Positions 54,689-62,515 of a stretch of 64,000 bases of DNA are shown here, one piece after another. How positions within the stretch are numbered: the first letter of the stretch is position 1; every line of letters starts with the position of its first letter. Origin of the DNA: Flavobacterium sp. N1736 (GTDB taxonomy: Bacteria; Bacteroidota; Bacteroidia; Flavobacteriales; Flavobacteriaceae); assembly GCF_025947065.1 (NCBI RefSeq), contig NZ_CP109994.1, positions 3,348,001 to 3,412,000 on the forward strand, read 5' to 3'. Under the pieces are notes generated by a model. The model saw only the letters and a list, made by a program, of their open reading frames with translations, did not search any database and had not been told where the DNA came from. Position numbers and translations under genes: made by a program.

Positions 54689-55159
54689 CTATTTCCTTAA
54701 ATTTCTTTTCGCTTTTTTTATCGAATCAGTATTAACAGGTTTCATATCATCCAATTTTGGAGCTGGCCCTGCTGCTTTTTTATTTTTATTAGCTTTATCT
54801 GCTTTTTTCTTTTCAATTTTAAGTAATGAATCTACCTTTTTCTGATTCTTTTCCAGACGCTTTGCAATTTGATCAAACATATCTTTGTAGTTTTCATAAT
54901 CTGCTGCGTAATACATATTACTTTGTGCAAATTGCAAACTGTCTACTTTATATTTTTGCAAAATAAACTTTTTCGGACTCGCATCTACTGAATCTAAAGA
55001 CAATGGATTATTATATTTTATCGCATCCAAAACAGATAAATCATACATAATATCAATCATCTTTCCTTTCTCAATAAGTCGTTTTGGTTCTTTTACCAAC
55101 TCTTTTTTACAACTTACAGCAAGAAACAAAACCAATATTACAAATACCAAATTCTTCAT
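54689..55159 (-). CDS. DUF4296 lipoprotein
   Basis: The start at 55159 (MKNLVFVILVLFLAVSC) gives 156 residues; the longer frame overlaps pyrC and lacks a signal. Cys17 is the lipid-modified residue. The conserved DUF4296 part (KMIDIMYDLSVLDAIKY, KKFILQKYKVDSLQFAQSNMYYA) is followed by a Lys/Ala-rich tail. The family is Bacteroidetes-specific with no known function. It follows pyrC by 10 bases and so shares its transcript. Confidence 0.85.
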   Translation of the reverse strand: MKNLVFVILVLFLAVSCKKELVKEPKRLIEKGKMIDIMYDLSVLDAIKYNNPLSLDSVDASPKKFILQKYKVDSLQFAQSNMYYAADYENYKDMFDQIAKRLEKNQKKVDSLLKIEKKKADKANKNKKAAGPAPKLDDMKPVNTDSIKKAKRNLRK

Positions 55160-55169
55160 TTCAGTTTTT

Positions 55170-56510
55170 TTATCTATCAAACAATAATCTTTTTCCGTTA
55201 CGAATATCTTTAATTTTAAAGTTGTTATAAACCAATTCGCCATTTACAAAAGTATGCGTAATTCTCGATTTAAAAGTATAATTTTCAAAAGGAGACCAGC
55301 CGCATTTTGATAAAATATTTTCAGGTTTCACACTCCACGGCAAACTCGGATTTACAATAACTAAATCGGCAAAATAACCTTCTTTTACAAAACCTCTTTT
55401 TTCGATTTTAAAAATCTTAGCCGGATTATGGCACATTTTCTCCACGATTTTTTCAACCGTAATCTTTCCTTGATGATGCGCTTCAAACATTGCTACAACA
55501 GCATGCTGAACTAATGGTCCGCCAGAAGGAGCATTTAAATAAGATTGGCTTTTTTCTTCTTTTGTATGAGGCGCATGATCTGTTGCAATAACATCAATAC
55601 GACCATCATTCAAAGCTTTCCAAAGTTCTTTTCTGTCTTCGGCCGTTTTTACAGCAGGGTTCCATTTAATAAAATTACCTTTTGTTTTATAATCTTCATC
55701 GGTAAACCAAAGATGATGCACACAAACCTCAGCCGTTATTTTTTTATCTTCTAATGGAATTTTATTCGAAAATAATTCCATTTCCTTTGCTGTCGAAAGG
55801 TGAAATATATGCAAACGCGCTCCGGTTTTTTTAGCCAAAGCCACCGCTTTTGAAGACGAAATATAACAAGCCTCTGCACTACGAATTAAATGGTGCGCCG
55901 TTACCGGAACATCATCACCGTATTGCTCTTTAAAAAGGGCAAGATTATTTTTAATTGTTGCTTCATCTTCACAGTGAACTGCAATTAACATGGGCGTACT
56001 TGAAAATATTCTCTCTAAAGTTGCTTCGTTATCTACCAGCATATTTCCGGTTGAAGAACCTAAAAATATTTTGATTCCGGCAACATTTCTTGGATTGGTT
56101 TTTAAAACTTCTTCCAGATTATCATTGGTTGCACCCATCATAAACGAATAATTCGCAAATGATTTTACAGCCGCAATCTGATATTTATCTTCTAAAATTT
56201 CCTGAGTAACTGCGTTTGGAACCGTGTTTGGCTGTTCGATAAAAGAAGTGATTCCGCCTGCAACAGCAGCTCTCGATTCAGATTCAATATCGCCTTTATG
56301 CGTTAATCCCGGTTCTCTAAAATGTACCTGATCATCAATTGCGCCCGGCATTAAATAACTTCCTTCGGCATCTATAACAATACAATCTGACGTTTTTAGG
56401 CTAATGCTATCTGCAACTTCAACAATTAAGTCGTTTTCGATCAAGACATCACCTTCAAAAATAGATCCTTCGTTTACAATTTTAGCATTCTTTATTAAAA
56501 TCCTATTCAT
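55170..56510 (-). CDS. pyrC: Dihydroorotase
   Basis: This 446-residue zinc enzyme closes carbamoyl-aspartate to dihydroorotate in pyrimidine synthesis. DDQVHFREPGLTHKGD is the first metal block; Gln stands where many family members have the first His, a variant I associate with Bacteroidetes enzymes. HCEDE and IATDHAPHTKEEK are the later metal and active-site parts. It lies between the dolichol-phosphate-type glycosyltransferase (20 bases) and the DUF4296 gene. Confidence 0.92.
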   Translation of the reverse strand: MNRILIKNAKIVNEGSIFEGDVLIENDLIVEVADSISLKTSDCIVIDAEGSYLMPGAIDDQVHFREPGLTHKGDIESESRAAVAGGITSFIEQPNTVPNAVTQEILEDKYQIAAVKSFANYSFMMGATNDNLEEVLKTNPRNVAGIKIFLGSSTGNMLVDNEATLERIFSSTPMLIAVHCEDEATIKNNLALFKEQYGDDVPVTAHHLIRSAEACYISSSKAVALAKKTGARLHIFHLSTAKEMELFSNKIPLEDKKITAEVCVHHLWFTDEDYKTKGNFIKWNPAVKTAEDRKELWKALNDGRIDVIATDHAPHTKEEKSQSYLNAPSGGPLVQHAVVAMFEAHHQGKITVEKIVEKMCHNPAKIFKIEKRGFVKEGYFADLVIVNPSLPWSVKPENILSKCGWSPFENYTFKSRITHTFVNGELVYNNFKIKDIRNGKRLLFDR

Positions 56511-56530
56511 CGTCGTGGTATTATGTGGTA

Positions 56531-57256
56531 TTATAATCTATTGATTAATTTTTTTAATCGAAGTGAAATCACACCAAGAATAGCTTCCTTAATAATGGCA
56601 TTACTCATTTTTGAAACTCCTTTTGTTCTGTCAGTGAAAATAATCGGAACTTCGGTAATTTCAAATTTAGCGCAATAAGTTCTGTATTTCATTTCGATTT
56701 GAAACGCATAACCTACAAACTTTATTTTGTTGAGATTTATTTTCTCTAAAACTTCTCTTTTATAACAAACAAAACCTGCTGTGGCATCGTGAATTTTCAT
56801 TCCCGTAATGAATTTTACATATACCGATGCAAAATACGACATCAACACACGGCTTAAAGGCCAGTTTACAACATTTACACCTGTAACATAACGAGAACCA
56901 ATTGCTAAATCGGCGCCACCAAAATGACAAGCGTCAAATAATTTTTCAAGATCATTTGGGTTATGCGAAAAATCGGCATCCATTTCAAAAATAAAATCAT
57001 AATTACGTGCTAAAGCCCATTTAAAACCATGAACATAAGCTGTTCCTAAACCTGATTTTTTGGCCCTTTGCTCTAAAAATAATCTGCCGGGAAATTCTTC
57101 CTGCAATGCAATCACTTTATTTGCAGTAAAATCCGGAGAATTATCATCAATAATTAACAGATGAAAAGGTTTATGTTGCGAAAGTACGGCTCTTACTATA
57201 CTTTCTATGTTTTCAATTTCGTTATAAGTGGGAATTATGACAATACAATCATTCAT
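56531..57256 (-). CDS. Polyprenol monophosphomannose synthase-like glycosyltransferase
   Basis: The start at 57256 (MNDCIVIIPTYNEIENI) gives 241 residues; the promoter box at 57277-57284 excludes the longer frame. The GT2 fold shows IIDDNSPDFT, the donor-site FEMDADFSHNP (DxD) and AIGSRYVTGVNVVNWPLSR, as in Dpm1 and bacterial Ppm1. It transfers mannose or glucose to a polyprenyl phosphate at the membrane, for protein or wall glycosylation. There is no C-terminal membrane domain. It is the first gene of the pyrC unit. Confidence 0.9.
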   Translation of the reverse strand: MNDCIVIIPTYNEIENIESIVRAVLSQHKPFHLLIIDDNSPDFTANKVIALQEEFPGRLFLEQRAKKSGLGTAYVHGFKWALARNYDFIFEMDADFSHNPNDLEKLFDACHFGGADLAIGSRYVTGVNVVNWPLSRVLMSYFASVYVKFITGMKIHDATAGFVCYKREVLEKINLNKIKFVGYAFQIEMKYRTYCAKFEITEVPIIFTDRTKGVSKMSNAIIKEAILGVISLRLKKLINRL

Positions 57257-57276
57257 TTTTCTTGGCAATTTCATCG

Positions 57277-57284
57277 CAAAAGTA
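57277..57284 (-). promoter_or_regulatory. -7 box of the glycosyltransferase-pyrC-DUF4296 unit
   Basis: TACTTTTG on the minus strand fits TAnnTTTG and lies 20 bases before the chosen start codon at 57256. Confidence 0.6.
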
Positions 57285-57346
57285 AACTTTTTATGCCATT
57301 TCATTCATAATAAATTTATAATAAAAGTATTGATACAAAAAATTAC

Positions 57347-57354
57347 TAATTTTG
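57347..57354 (+). promoter_or_regulatory. -7 box of the DUF4271 gene
   Basis: TAATTTTG fits TAnnTTTG and ends seven bases before the ATG, so the mRNA may be leaderless. Confidence 0.55.
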
Positions 57355-57361
57355 TAACGCT

Positions 57362-58030
57362 ATGATTGAACACCTTCAACCCCGAATTATCGAGAACAAA
57401 GATTGGGCAACCCTTTTATTTGTGGTAGCCTTTGCACTTGTTGCTATTACTAAATCGACTTATGAAACGAGATTTAGCGAGTTTAGCAAACTTATTATTT
57501 CAGATAAATATGCTAAGATTTATCGTGATACCAGCCACTTAAAAGGCAGCTTTATTGTTGGGCTGTTTTTTGTGCAAATTTTGTCGTTTTCATTTTTCAT
57601 TTTGCTTACGCTTCATATCTTTGGATATGCATCAAAAACCGACTGGATTTTATACATTCAGATCGCTACTTTTTTACTTTATTTTATTCTAGGAAAATTC
57701 TTAATTGAAAAAATTGTTGCAACTTCTTTTAACATTGATGAATTTGTAAACCTTTTCAATCTGCAAAAAGCCACGTACAGGACTTATATTGGTGTTTTAG
57801 TACTGCCTTTTAATGCCATTTTGTTCTATTATGACAATATTCCAAAAATTGTCCCGCTAGTAATAATAGGCATTGCGCTGTGTATAAGTCTATTCTCATA
57901 TTTTATTTCAATTAAAACGTATCAAAATATAATAATCGGTAAGTTATTTTATTTTATTTTATATCTTTGCGCTCTTGAAATAGCCCCTTATTATTTTATG
58001 TATTATTGGATAACAAAAGAGGTGGCTTAG
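57362..58030 (+). CDS. DUF4271 integral membrane protein
   Basis: This 222-residue protein has about six hydrophobic segments (for example FIVGLFFVQILSFSFFILLTL, WILYIQIATFLLYFILG). The start IENKDWATLLFVVAFALVAITKSTYETRFSEF is characteristic of DUF4271. The function is unknown. It precedes the HemD-like gene by 14 bases, a pairing typical of this phylum, but no mechanistic link is known. Confidence 0.85.
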   Translation: MIEHLQPRIIENKDWATLLFVVAFALVAITKSTYETRFSEFSKLIISDKYAKIYRDTSHLKGSFIVGLFFVQILSFSFFILLTLHIFGYASKTDWILYIQIATFLLYFILGKFLIEKIVATSFNIDEFVNLFNLQKATYRTYIGVLVLPFNAILFYYDNIPKIVPLVIIGIALCISLFSYFISIKTYQNIIIGKLFYFILYLCALEIAPYYFMYYWITKEVA

Positions 58031-58044
58031 TAAATGTTTATAAT

Positions 58045-58794
58045 ATGAAAGTGAAAACAATTTTGGTGTCACAGCCTGAACCTAAAGTGGAAAATTCTCC
58101 TTACTTTGAGCTCCAACAAAAACACAAAATAAAAATTGATTTCAGACCATTTATTCATGTGGAAGGGGTTAACGCGAAAGAGATTCGATTACAAAAAATC
58201 GACCTTAATCATTATACGGCGATTATTTTGACAAGCAGAAATGCTGTAGATCATTTTTTCAGAGTAGCGGATGAAATGCGCTACAAAGTTCCTGAAGGAT
58301 TGAAATATTTTTGTCAATCTGAAGCAGTTGCGTTTTACCTGCAGAAATATGTAGTGTACAGAAAGCGAAAAATTTATGTAGGTGCAAAAGATTTTGCTGA
58401 TTTATCTCCACTGATTAAAAAATACAAAGACGAAAAATTCCTGCTTCCTGCATCAGATCAATTAAATGCTGACGCACCTATTACTTTAAATAGTTTAAAA
58501 GTAGACTGGACGCAAGCAGTTTTTTACAAAACTGTAATGAGCGATTTATCTGATTTGGCAGATGTTTATTATGATATTTTAGCATTTTTTAGCCCAACCG
58601 GAATTAAATCATTGTTTAAAAACTTCCCTGATTTTAAACAAAACAATACCAGAATTGCAGTTTTTGGAAGCACAACTCAAAAAGAAGCTCTTGATTATGG
58701 TTTAAGAATCGATATTCTTGCTCCAACTCCTGAAACGCCTTCTATGACAATGGCTTTAGAAAAATACATTAGCGAAGCAAACAAAGGAAAATAA
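58045..58794 (+). CDS. Uroporphyrinogen-III synthase-like protein (HemD family)
   Basis: The start at 58045 (MKVKTILVSQPEP) gives 249 residues; an earlier ATG overlaps DUF4271 and is less likely. The two-domain HemD pattern is seen in IILTSRNAVDHFF, KYFCQSEAVAFYLQKY, LLPASDQLN, ILAFFSPTGIKSLFKNF and ETPSMTMALEKYI. It should cyclise hydroxymethylbilane to uroporphyrinogen III for haem. No other hem genes are nearby, so a diverged role is possible. A terminator follows. Confidence 0.83.
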   Translation: MKVKTILVSQPEPKVENSPYFELQQKHKIKIDFRPFIHVEGVNAKEIRLQKIDLNHYTAIILTSRNAVDHFFRVADEMRYKVPEGLKYFCQSEAVAFYLQKYVVYRKRKIYVGAKDFADLSPLIKKYKDEKFLLPASDQLNADAPITLNSLKVDWTQAVFYKTVMSDLSDLADVYYDILAFFSPTGIKSLFKNFPDFKQNNTRIAVFGSTTQKEALDYGLRIDILAPTPETPSMTMALEKYISEANKGK

Positions 58795-58816
58795 TCCTTT
58801 TTTAAATAAAATTTAT

Positions 58817-58857
58817 AAATTCCAAATTCCAACTTTATGTGTTGGAATTTGGAATTT
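58817..58857 (+). terminator. Terminator of the DUF4271-HemD unit
   Basis: AAATTCCAAATTCCAAC and its exact inverse (17 bases) surround a seven-base loop, followed by TATTTTT. Confidence 0.8.
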
Positions 58858-59008
58858 TATTTTTAAAACCAACCTTAATTTCATTTAATCCCTTCATGGT
58901 GAAAAAAAAAAAATCAAATCTTCCTTTTTCAAATATTTTAAAGTTTTATTCCTAAATTTGATTTCTAACTAAAACCAAATAACTAAAATTAGTTTCAAAT
59001 TACAAGTT

Positions 59009-59479
59009 ATGAAAATCAACTCCCTATTAATCGAAATTGACGGTATCGACAAAGAAATTCTTCGTTATTTAATGGACGATGCCCGGAAACCTATTTTACA
59101 AATTGCAAATAAAATAGGAATTTCAGGAGCAGCGATTCATCAGCGTTTAAAAAAACTGGAACAATCCGGTGTTATTTCAGGATCGAAATTCACTGTAAAT
59201 CCAAAAGTTTTGGGTTATAATACAATGGCTTTTGTTGGAGTTTATCTGGATAAAGCCTCCCGAAATTCTGAAGCGGTAAAAGACCTGAAAAAAATTCCCG
59301 AAGTTTTAGAATGTCATTATACAACCGGAAACTGGTCTGTATTAATAAAAATTATTTGTCGTGACAACGAACATTTAATGCAGCTTTTAAACACAAAAAT
59401 TCAGGCTATAGAAGGTGTTTCAAGAACCGAAACATTCATTTCATTAGACCAGCAGATTGACAGGCAAATTCAGCTGTAA
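59009..59479 (+). CDS. Lrp/AsnC family transcriptional regulator
   Basis: This 156-residue protein has an N-terminal winged helix (IDKEILRYLMDDARKPILQIANKIGISGAAIHQRLKKLEQSGVI) and a C-terminal RAM ligand domain (NTMAFVGVYLD, LECHYTTGNWSVLIKI, GVSRTETFISL). It responds to amino acids in related proteins. No dedicated target can be named. It stands alone, with a terminator after it. Confidence 0.93.
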   Translation: MKINSLLIEIDGIDKEILRYLMDDARKPILQIANKIGISGAAIHQRLKKLEQSGVISGSKFTVNPKVLGYNTMAFVGVYLDKASRNSEAVKDLKKIPEVLECHYTTGNWSVLIKIICRDNEHLMQLLNTKIQAIEGVSRTETFISLDQQIDRQIQL

Positions 59480-59486
59480 ATTAGAA

Positions 59487-59604
59487 AATGTGCCAATTAG
59501 AAAATTAGATAATTAAAAAAAGCCGATAAGTTTAAAAACTTATCGGCTTTTATTTTATAGATTTAGAAAATTTTCTAATTGACTAATTTTCTAATTGGCA
59601 CATT
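59487..59604. repeat. Nested inverted repeat with terminator core
   Basis: Outer arms AATGTGCCAATTAGAAAATTAG and the inverse at 59583-59604 enclose the terminator stem AAAGCCGATAAGTTT with its exact inverse (59519-59550). It lies between convergent genes and can stop transcription in both directions. Confidence 0.75.
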
Positions 59605-59619
59605 ATCTTATTATCTCAT

Positions 59620-60306
59620 TTAGTTTCTCCTGCTTCCGGAATAAATTGAAATATAATATAGCAACGTTGCGATAGATCCAATTGCAGCTACAACATAAGT
59701 TCTTGCTGCCCATTTTAAAGCATCTTTTGCTCCTGCCTGTTCTTCCTGAGTTAGCATATGTTTATTTTCTAACCAGGCGAGCGCTCTGTTACTGGCATCG
59801 TATTCTACAGGCAAAGTAATAATCGAAAATAAAGTTGTTGCAGCAAAAATGATTATTCCGATTAATAATAATTGCGGAAAAGTACGAATCATCAGGATTC
59901 CGGCGATCAAAATCCATTGTACATAATTAGATGCAACACTTACAATAGGCACTAATTTAGAACGCATTGTTAGCCATTCGTAACCTATAGAATGCTGTAC
60001 TGCGTGTCCGCATTCGTGAGCCGCAACAGCCGCAGCGGCAGCATTTCGGTGATTGTAAACGGCTTCACTTAAATTTACTGTTTTATCACTCGGATTATAA
60101 TGATCTGTCAATTGACCCGGAGTCGAAATAACACGAACGTCTGTAATACCGTTATCGGCTAACATTTTTTCGGCAATTTCGGCACCGCTCATTCCGTTTC
60201 GTAATTGTAATTTAGAATATAATTCGAATTTACTTTTTAATTTTGAACTAACCAGCCAGCTGAATAACATAATTGCGCCGGCAATAATTAAATATCCACT
60301 TCCCAT
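59620..60306 (-). CDS. Zinc metallopeptidase, YugP-like
   Basis: This 228-residue membrane protein has a first segment at about 3-20 and further ones in the second half. AAHECGHAVQH (HECGH at 97-101) is the zinc site, and STLPVEYDASNRALAWL holds the third ligand region. The family (Zn-peptidase type 2) is membrane-bound with unknown substrates. It is a single gene on this strand. Confidence 0.9.
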   Translation of the reverse strand: MGSGYLIIAGAIMLFSWLVSSKLKSKFELYSKLQLRNGMSGAEIAEKMLADNGITDVRVISTPGQLTDHYNPSDKTVNLSEAVYNHRNAAAAAVAAHECGHAVQHSIGYEWLTMRSKLVPIVSVASNYVQWILIAGILMIRTFPQLLLIGIIIFAATTLFSIITLPVEYDASNRALAWLENKHMLTQEEQAGAKDALKWAARTYVVAAIGSIATLLYYISIYSGSRRN

Positions 60307-60455
60307 TTTTTTTGATTTTTTGATTGAAATTTAAACTTACAAAACAAACAGCAATTTACGAACCAATTTCAAGAAATGTCATTTTGGCATTCAGAAGATT
60401 TTGTTAATTTAAAAAATTGTTCGTCAAAAGAAACGATATTAATTCGGAGATTTTT

Positions 60456-61052
60456 CTATTCATTGTCTAATTGCTTATTCACTTCTTCAAACTTCTCAAT
60501 TAGGTTATTTATTTTGATTTCATGTTTTTTAATTTCTTTTGGTCTAAGATAAAACCATGTAAATCCAATCCAGAGAAACAACAGTACATAGGTTAAAATA
60601 CCGTAAAAAGAACTCATTCTTGATGTGTATTCATACATGTACAGCGATATTCCGGTTCCTAATAAAACAAAATACAAACTCAAAATCTTTGACTGCAAAA
60701 ATTGCTGTTTTCTTTTAATCAAAATGAGCTTTTGTAAATATTGCTGATTGGTTTGTGCTTCATCTATATTTTTATAAGTACCCAATAATCGGTTATAAAC
60801 AACCATATAAATTACCATTGCAGAAATTGTTAAAACTATTCCAATTTTAGTCGAAATAAATTCCGGCTGATAATAATACCAGATAAAAACAATAAAAGTA
60901 CATGTTGCAAAAAGTATGACATTGGTAATCCACAAAATACGTAACGCTGTTCTTTTAAACTGTTTTAATCTCGCCAATAAATCTTCTATATTGGGCTGAT
61001 TTACGGTTTGCTTTTTCCATAAATCTTTGAAATCTATATTATTGTTGTCCAT
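60456..61052 (-). CDS. Membrane protein coupled to the ECF sigma factor
   Basis: This 198-residue protein has four hydrophobic segments (about 38-58, 68-86, 125-140, 150-168), a cytoplasmic N-terminus (IDFKDLWKKQTVNQPNIEDLLARLKQFKR) and a charged C-terminal helix. It overlaps the end of the sigma-factor gene by 14 bases. This position suggests an anti-sigma or partner role, but no zinc-binding anti-sigma motif is visible. Confidence 0.7.
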   Translation of the reverse strand: MDNNNIDFKDLWKKQTVNQPNIEDLLARLKQFKRTALRILWITNVILFATCTFIVFIWYYYQPEFISTKIGIVLTISAMVIYMVVYNRLLGTYKNIDEAQTNQQYLQKLILIKRKQQFLQSKILSLYFVLLGTGISLYMYEYTSRMSSFYGILTYVLLFLWIGFTWFYLRPKEIKKHEIKINNLIEKFEEVNKQLDNE

Positions 61053-61512
61053 TTTCTTTGAATTTTTGAGTCAGTTTTTCTTTTATCCTGTGAATTTTTA
61101 CTCTGGTATTTGCTTCGGAAAGTCCTACGATTTTTGCTATTTCTGCTTGTTTTACATCTTCAAGTTCCAGCGAAATAATAATACGGTCTGTTTCCGGCAA
61201 TTCTGCAATACATTGGTATAAAAACTGAATTTGTGGTTCTAATGAATGTAGTTTTTCTTCGGTAAGATGAACGGGCAAATCTGATTTAGGAAAGCGCTTT
61301 TGCTTTTCAATCTGTCTCAAACAATTATTAGAAGCAATTCTGAAAATCCAGGTTCCTACACTCGACTCGTTTCTAAAAGTGTCCAATTTTTGCCAGACAA
61401 TAATAAAAGTTTCCTGAGCCAGATCCTGCGCAATATCATAATCGTTAACAAAACCCATACAAAGCCTGAATATCCTGTCCCAATATGTTTTGTAGATAAC
61501 TTCAAATTCCAT
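61039..61512 (-). CDS. ECF-type RNA polymerase sigma factor
   Basis: The start at 61512 (MEFEVIYKTYWDRIFRLCMGFV) gives 157 residues. Region 2 shows DYDIAQDLAQETFIIVWQKLDTF and region 4 shows IAELPETDRIIISLELEDVKQAEIAKIVGLSEANTRVKIHRIKEKL. It lies between the hydrolase (2 bases) and the membrane protein (14-base overlap), so the three form one unit. Targets are unknown. Confidence 0.92.
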   Translation of the reverse strand: MEFEVIYKTYWDRIFRLCMGFVNDYDIAQDLAQETFIIVWQKLDTFRNESSVGTWIFRIASNNCLRQIEKQKRFPKSDLPVHLTEEKLHSLEPQIQFLYQCIAELPETDRIIISLELEDVKQAEIAKIVGLSEANTRVKIHRIKEKLTQKFKENGQQ

Positions 61513-61514
61513 TG

Positions 61515-62360
61515 TTACGATTTTATAAAATTGTTCAATTGGGCAAAATACCACGTTGTATCATCGTACATAATAAAGTGCAAACCTTTATTGGCATATT
61601 GCAAATTAGCCGTTTTTAGGTTTTTGTACTGCGCTTCGATTGTTGGTTTGAAATTTACAAAATAAGACTCAAGCAATATTAAAGAAGGACATTTTATAGT
61701 CGAAATTTTCTCCCTTAAATCAGTATTTGCAAAATCGCAAAATACTCCTGCAAACGTTTTTCGATCAGATTTTATTCCCCAGCTGATAATCAAATCTTGC
61801 TTAGAAACATCTGCAACAAGTCTGGGAATATTTGTTTTTTGCATTTCTAAAAACTGCGCGTCAGACATTGCCGTCATTTGATCTATTATTGGCGAACAAT
61901 CGTTATTTTCTTTTGATTTAAAGGAAGGATTCATCATAGCGCTTAAACACGGAAGCGAATCGACAACAACAATTTTGCTGATAAGTTCCGGATAATCTGC
62001 CGCCAAAGCCATCGCCAATGCACCGCCCATACTGTGTCCGATTATAATTAGTTTTTCGATTTTGTTTTCTTTAATGTAATTTGCAATTTCATTTTCCCAA
62101 TTTGCAAAAGAAGCGTTTGGCTGTGGTTTTACTCCTGCAAAACCAGCCATTGTAAGTGTATAACAAGTAAAATCTTTTTCGAAATTGGCTTTTGTTTCGT
62201 TCCAGACATCTGCTGAACTGGCAAATCCCGGAATAAAAAGTATGGCTTGTTTTCCTTTTCCGGTTTTAACAACCTCAAAAGGATATGATTTTGTTTGTGC
62301 AAACACATTTAAACATAATGCTGAAAATAAAAGGGCGATAATTAAAATATACTTTTTCAT
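61515..62360 (-). CDS. Exported alpha/beta hydrolase
   Basis: The start at 62360 (MKKYILIIALLFSALCLNVFAQ) gives 281 residues with a clear signal peptide; the longer frame from 62435 hides it. FIPGFASSADVW, the nucleophile elbow GHSMGGAL, and a late GLHFIMYDD His define the fold. Substrates cannot be told. It is the first gene of the unit with the ECF sigma factor, an unusual partner for an exported hydrolase. Confidence 0.87.
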   Translation of the reverse strand: MKKYILIIALLFSALCLNVFAQTKSYPFEVVKTGKGKQAILFIPGFASSADVWNETKANFEKDFTCYTLTMAGFAGVKPQPNASFANWENEIANYIKENKIEKLIIIGHSMGGALAMALAADYPELISKIVVVDSLPCLSAMMNPSFKSKENNDCSPIIDQMTAMSDAQFLEMQKTNIPRLVADVSKQDLIISWGIKSDRKTFAGVFCDFANTDLREKISTIKCPSLILLESYFVNFKPTIEAQYKNLKTANLQYANKGLHFIMYDDTTWYFAQLNNFIKS

Positions 62361-62454
62361 TTTTAATAGATTTAAGTTGATAAATAATCGGATCCGCCCT
62401 TTGGATACGAGCACTATTAAAATGTTACAACTCAAATGAAATTTTTAATAAAAA

Positions 62455-62492
62455 AAATCCCAAACCTCAACAAAAGTTGGAATTTGGGATTT
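62455..62492 (-). terminator. Terminator of leuS
   Basis: On the minus strand AAATCCCAAA pairs with TTTGGGATTT, with an AAC/GTT inner stem, followed by a seven-T run. It lies 24 bases after the leuS stop. Confidence 0.8.
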
Positions 62493-62515
62493 ATAAAATA
62501 TTGGAATTTATTTGA

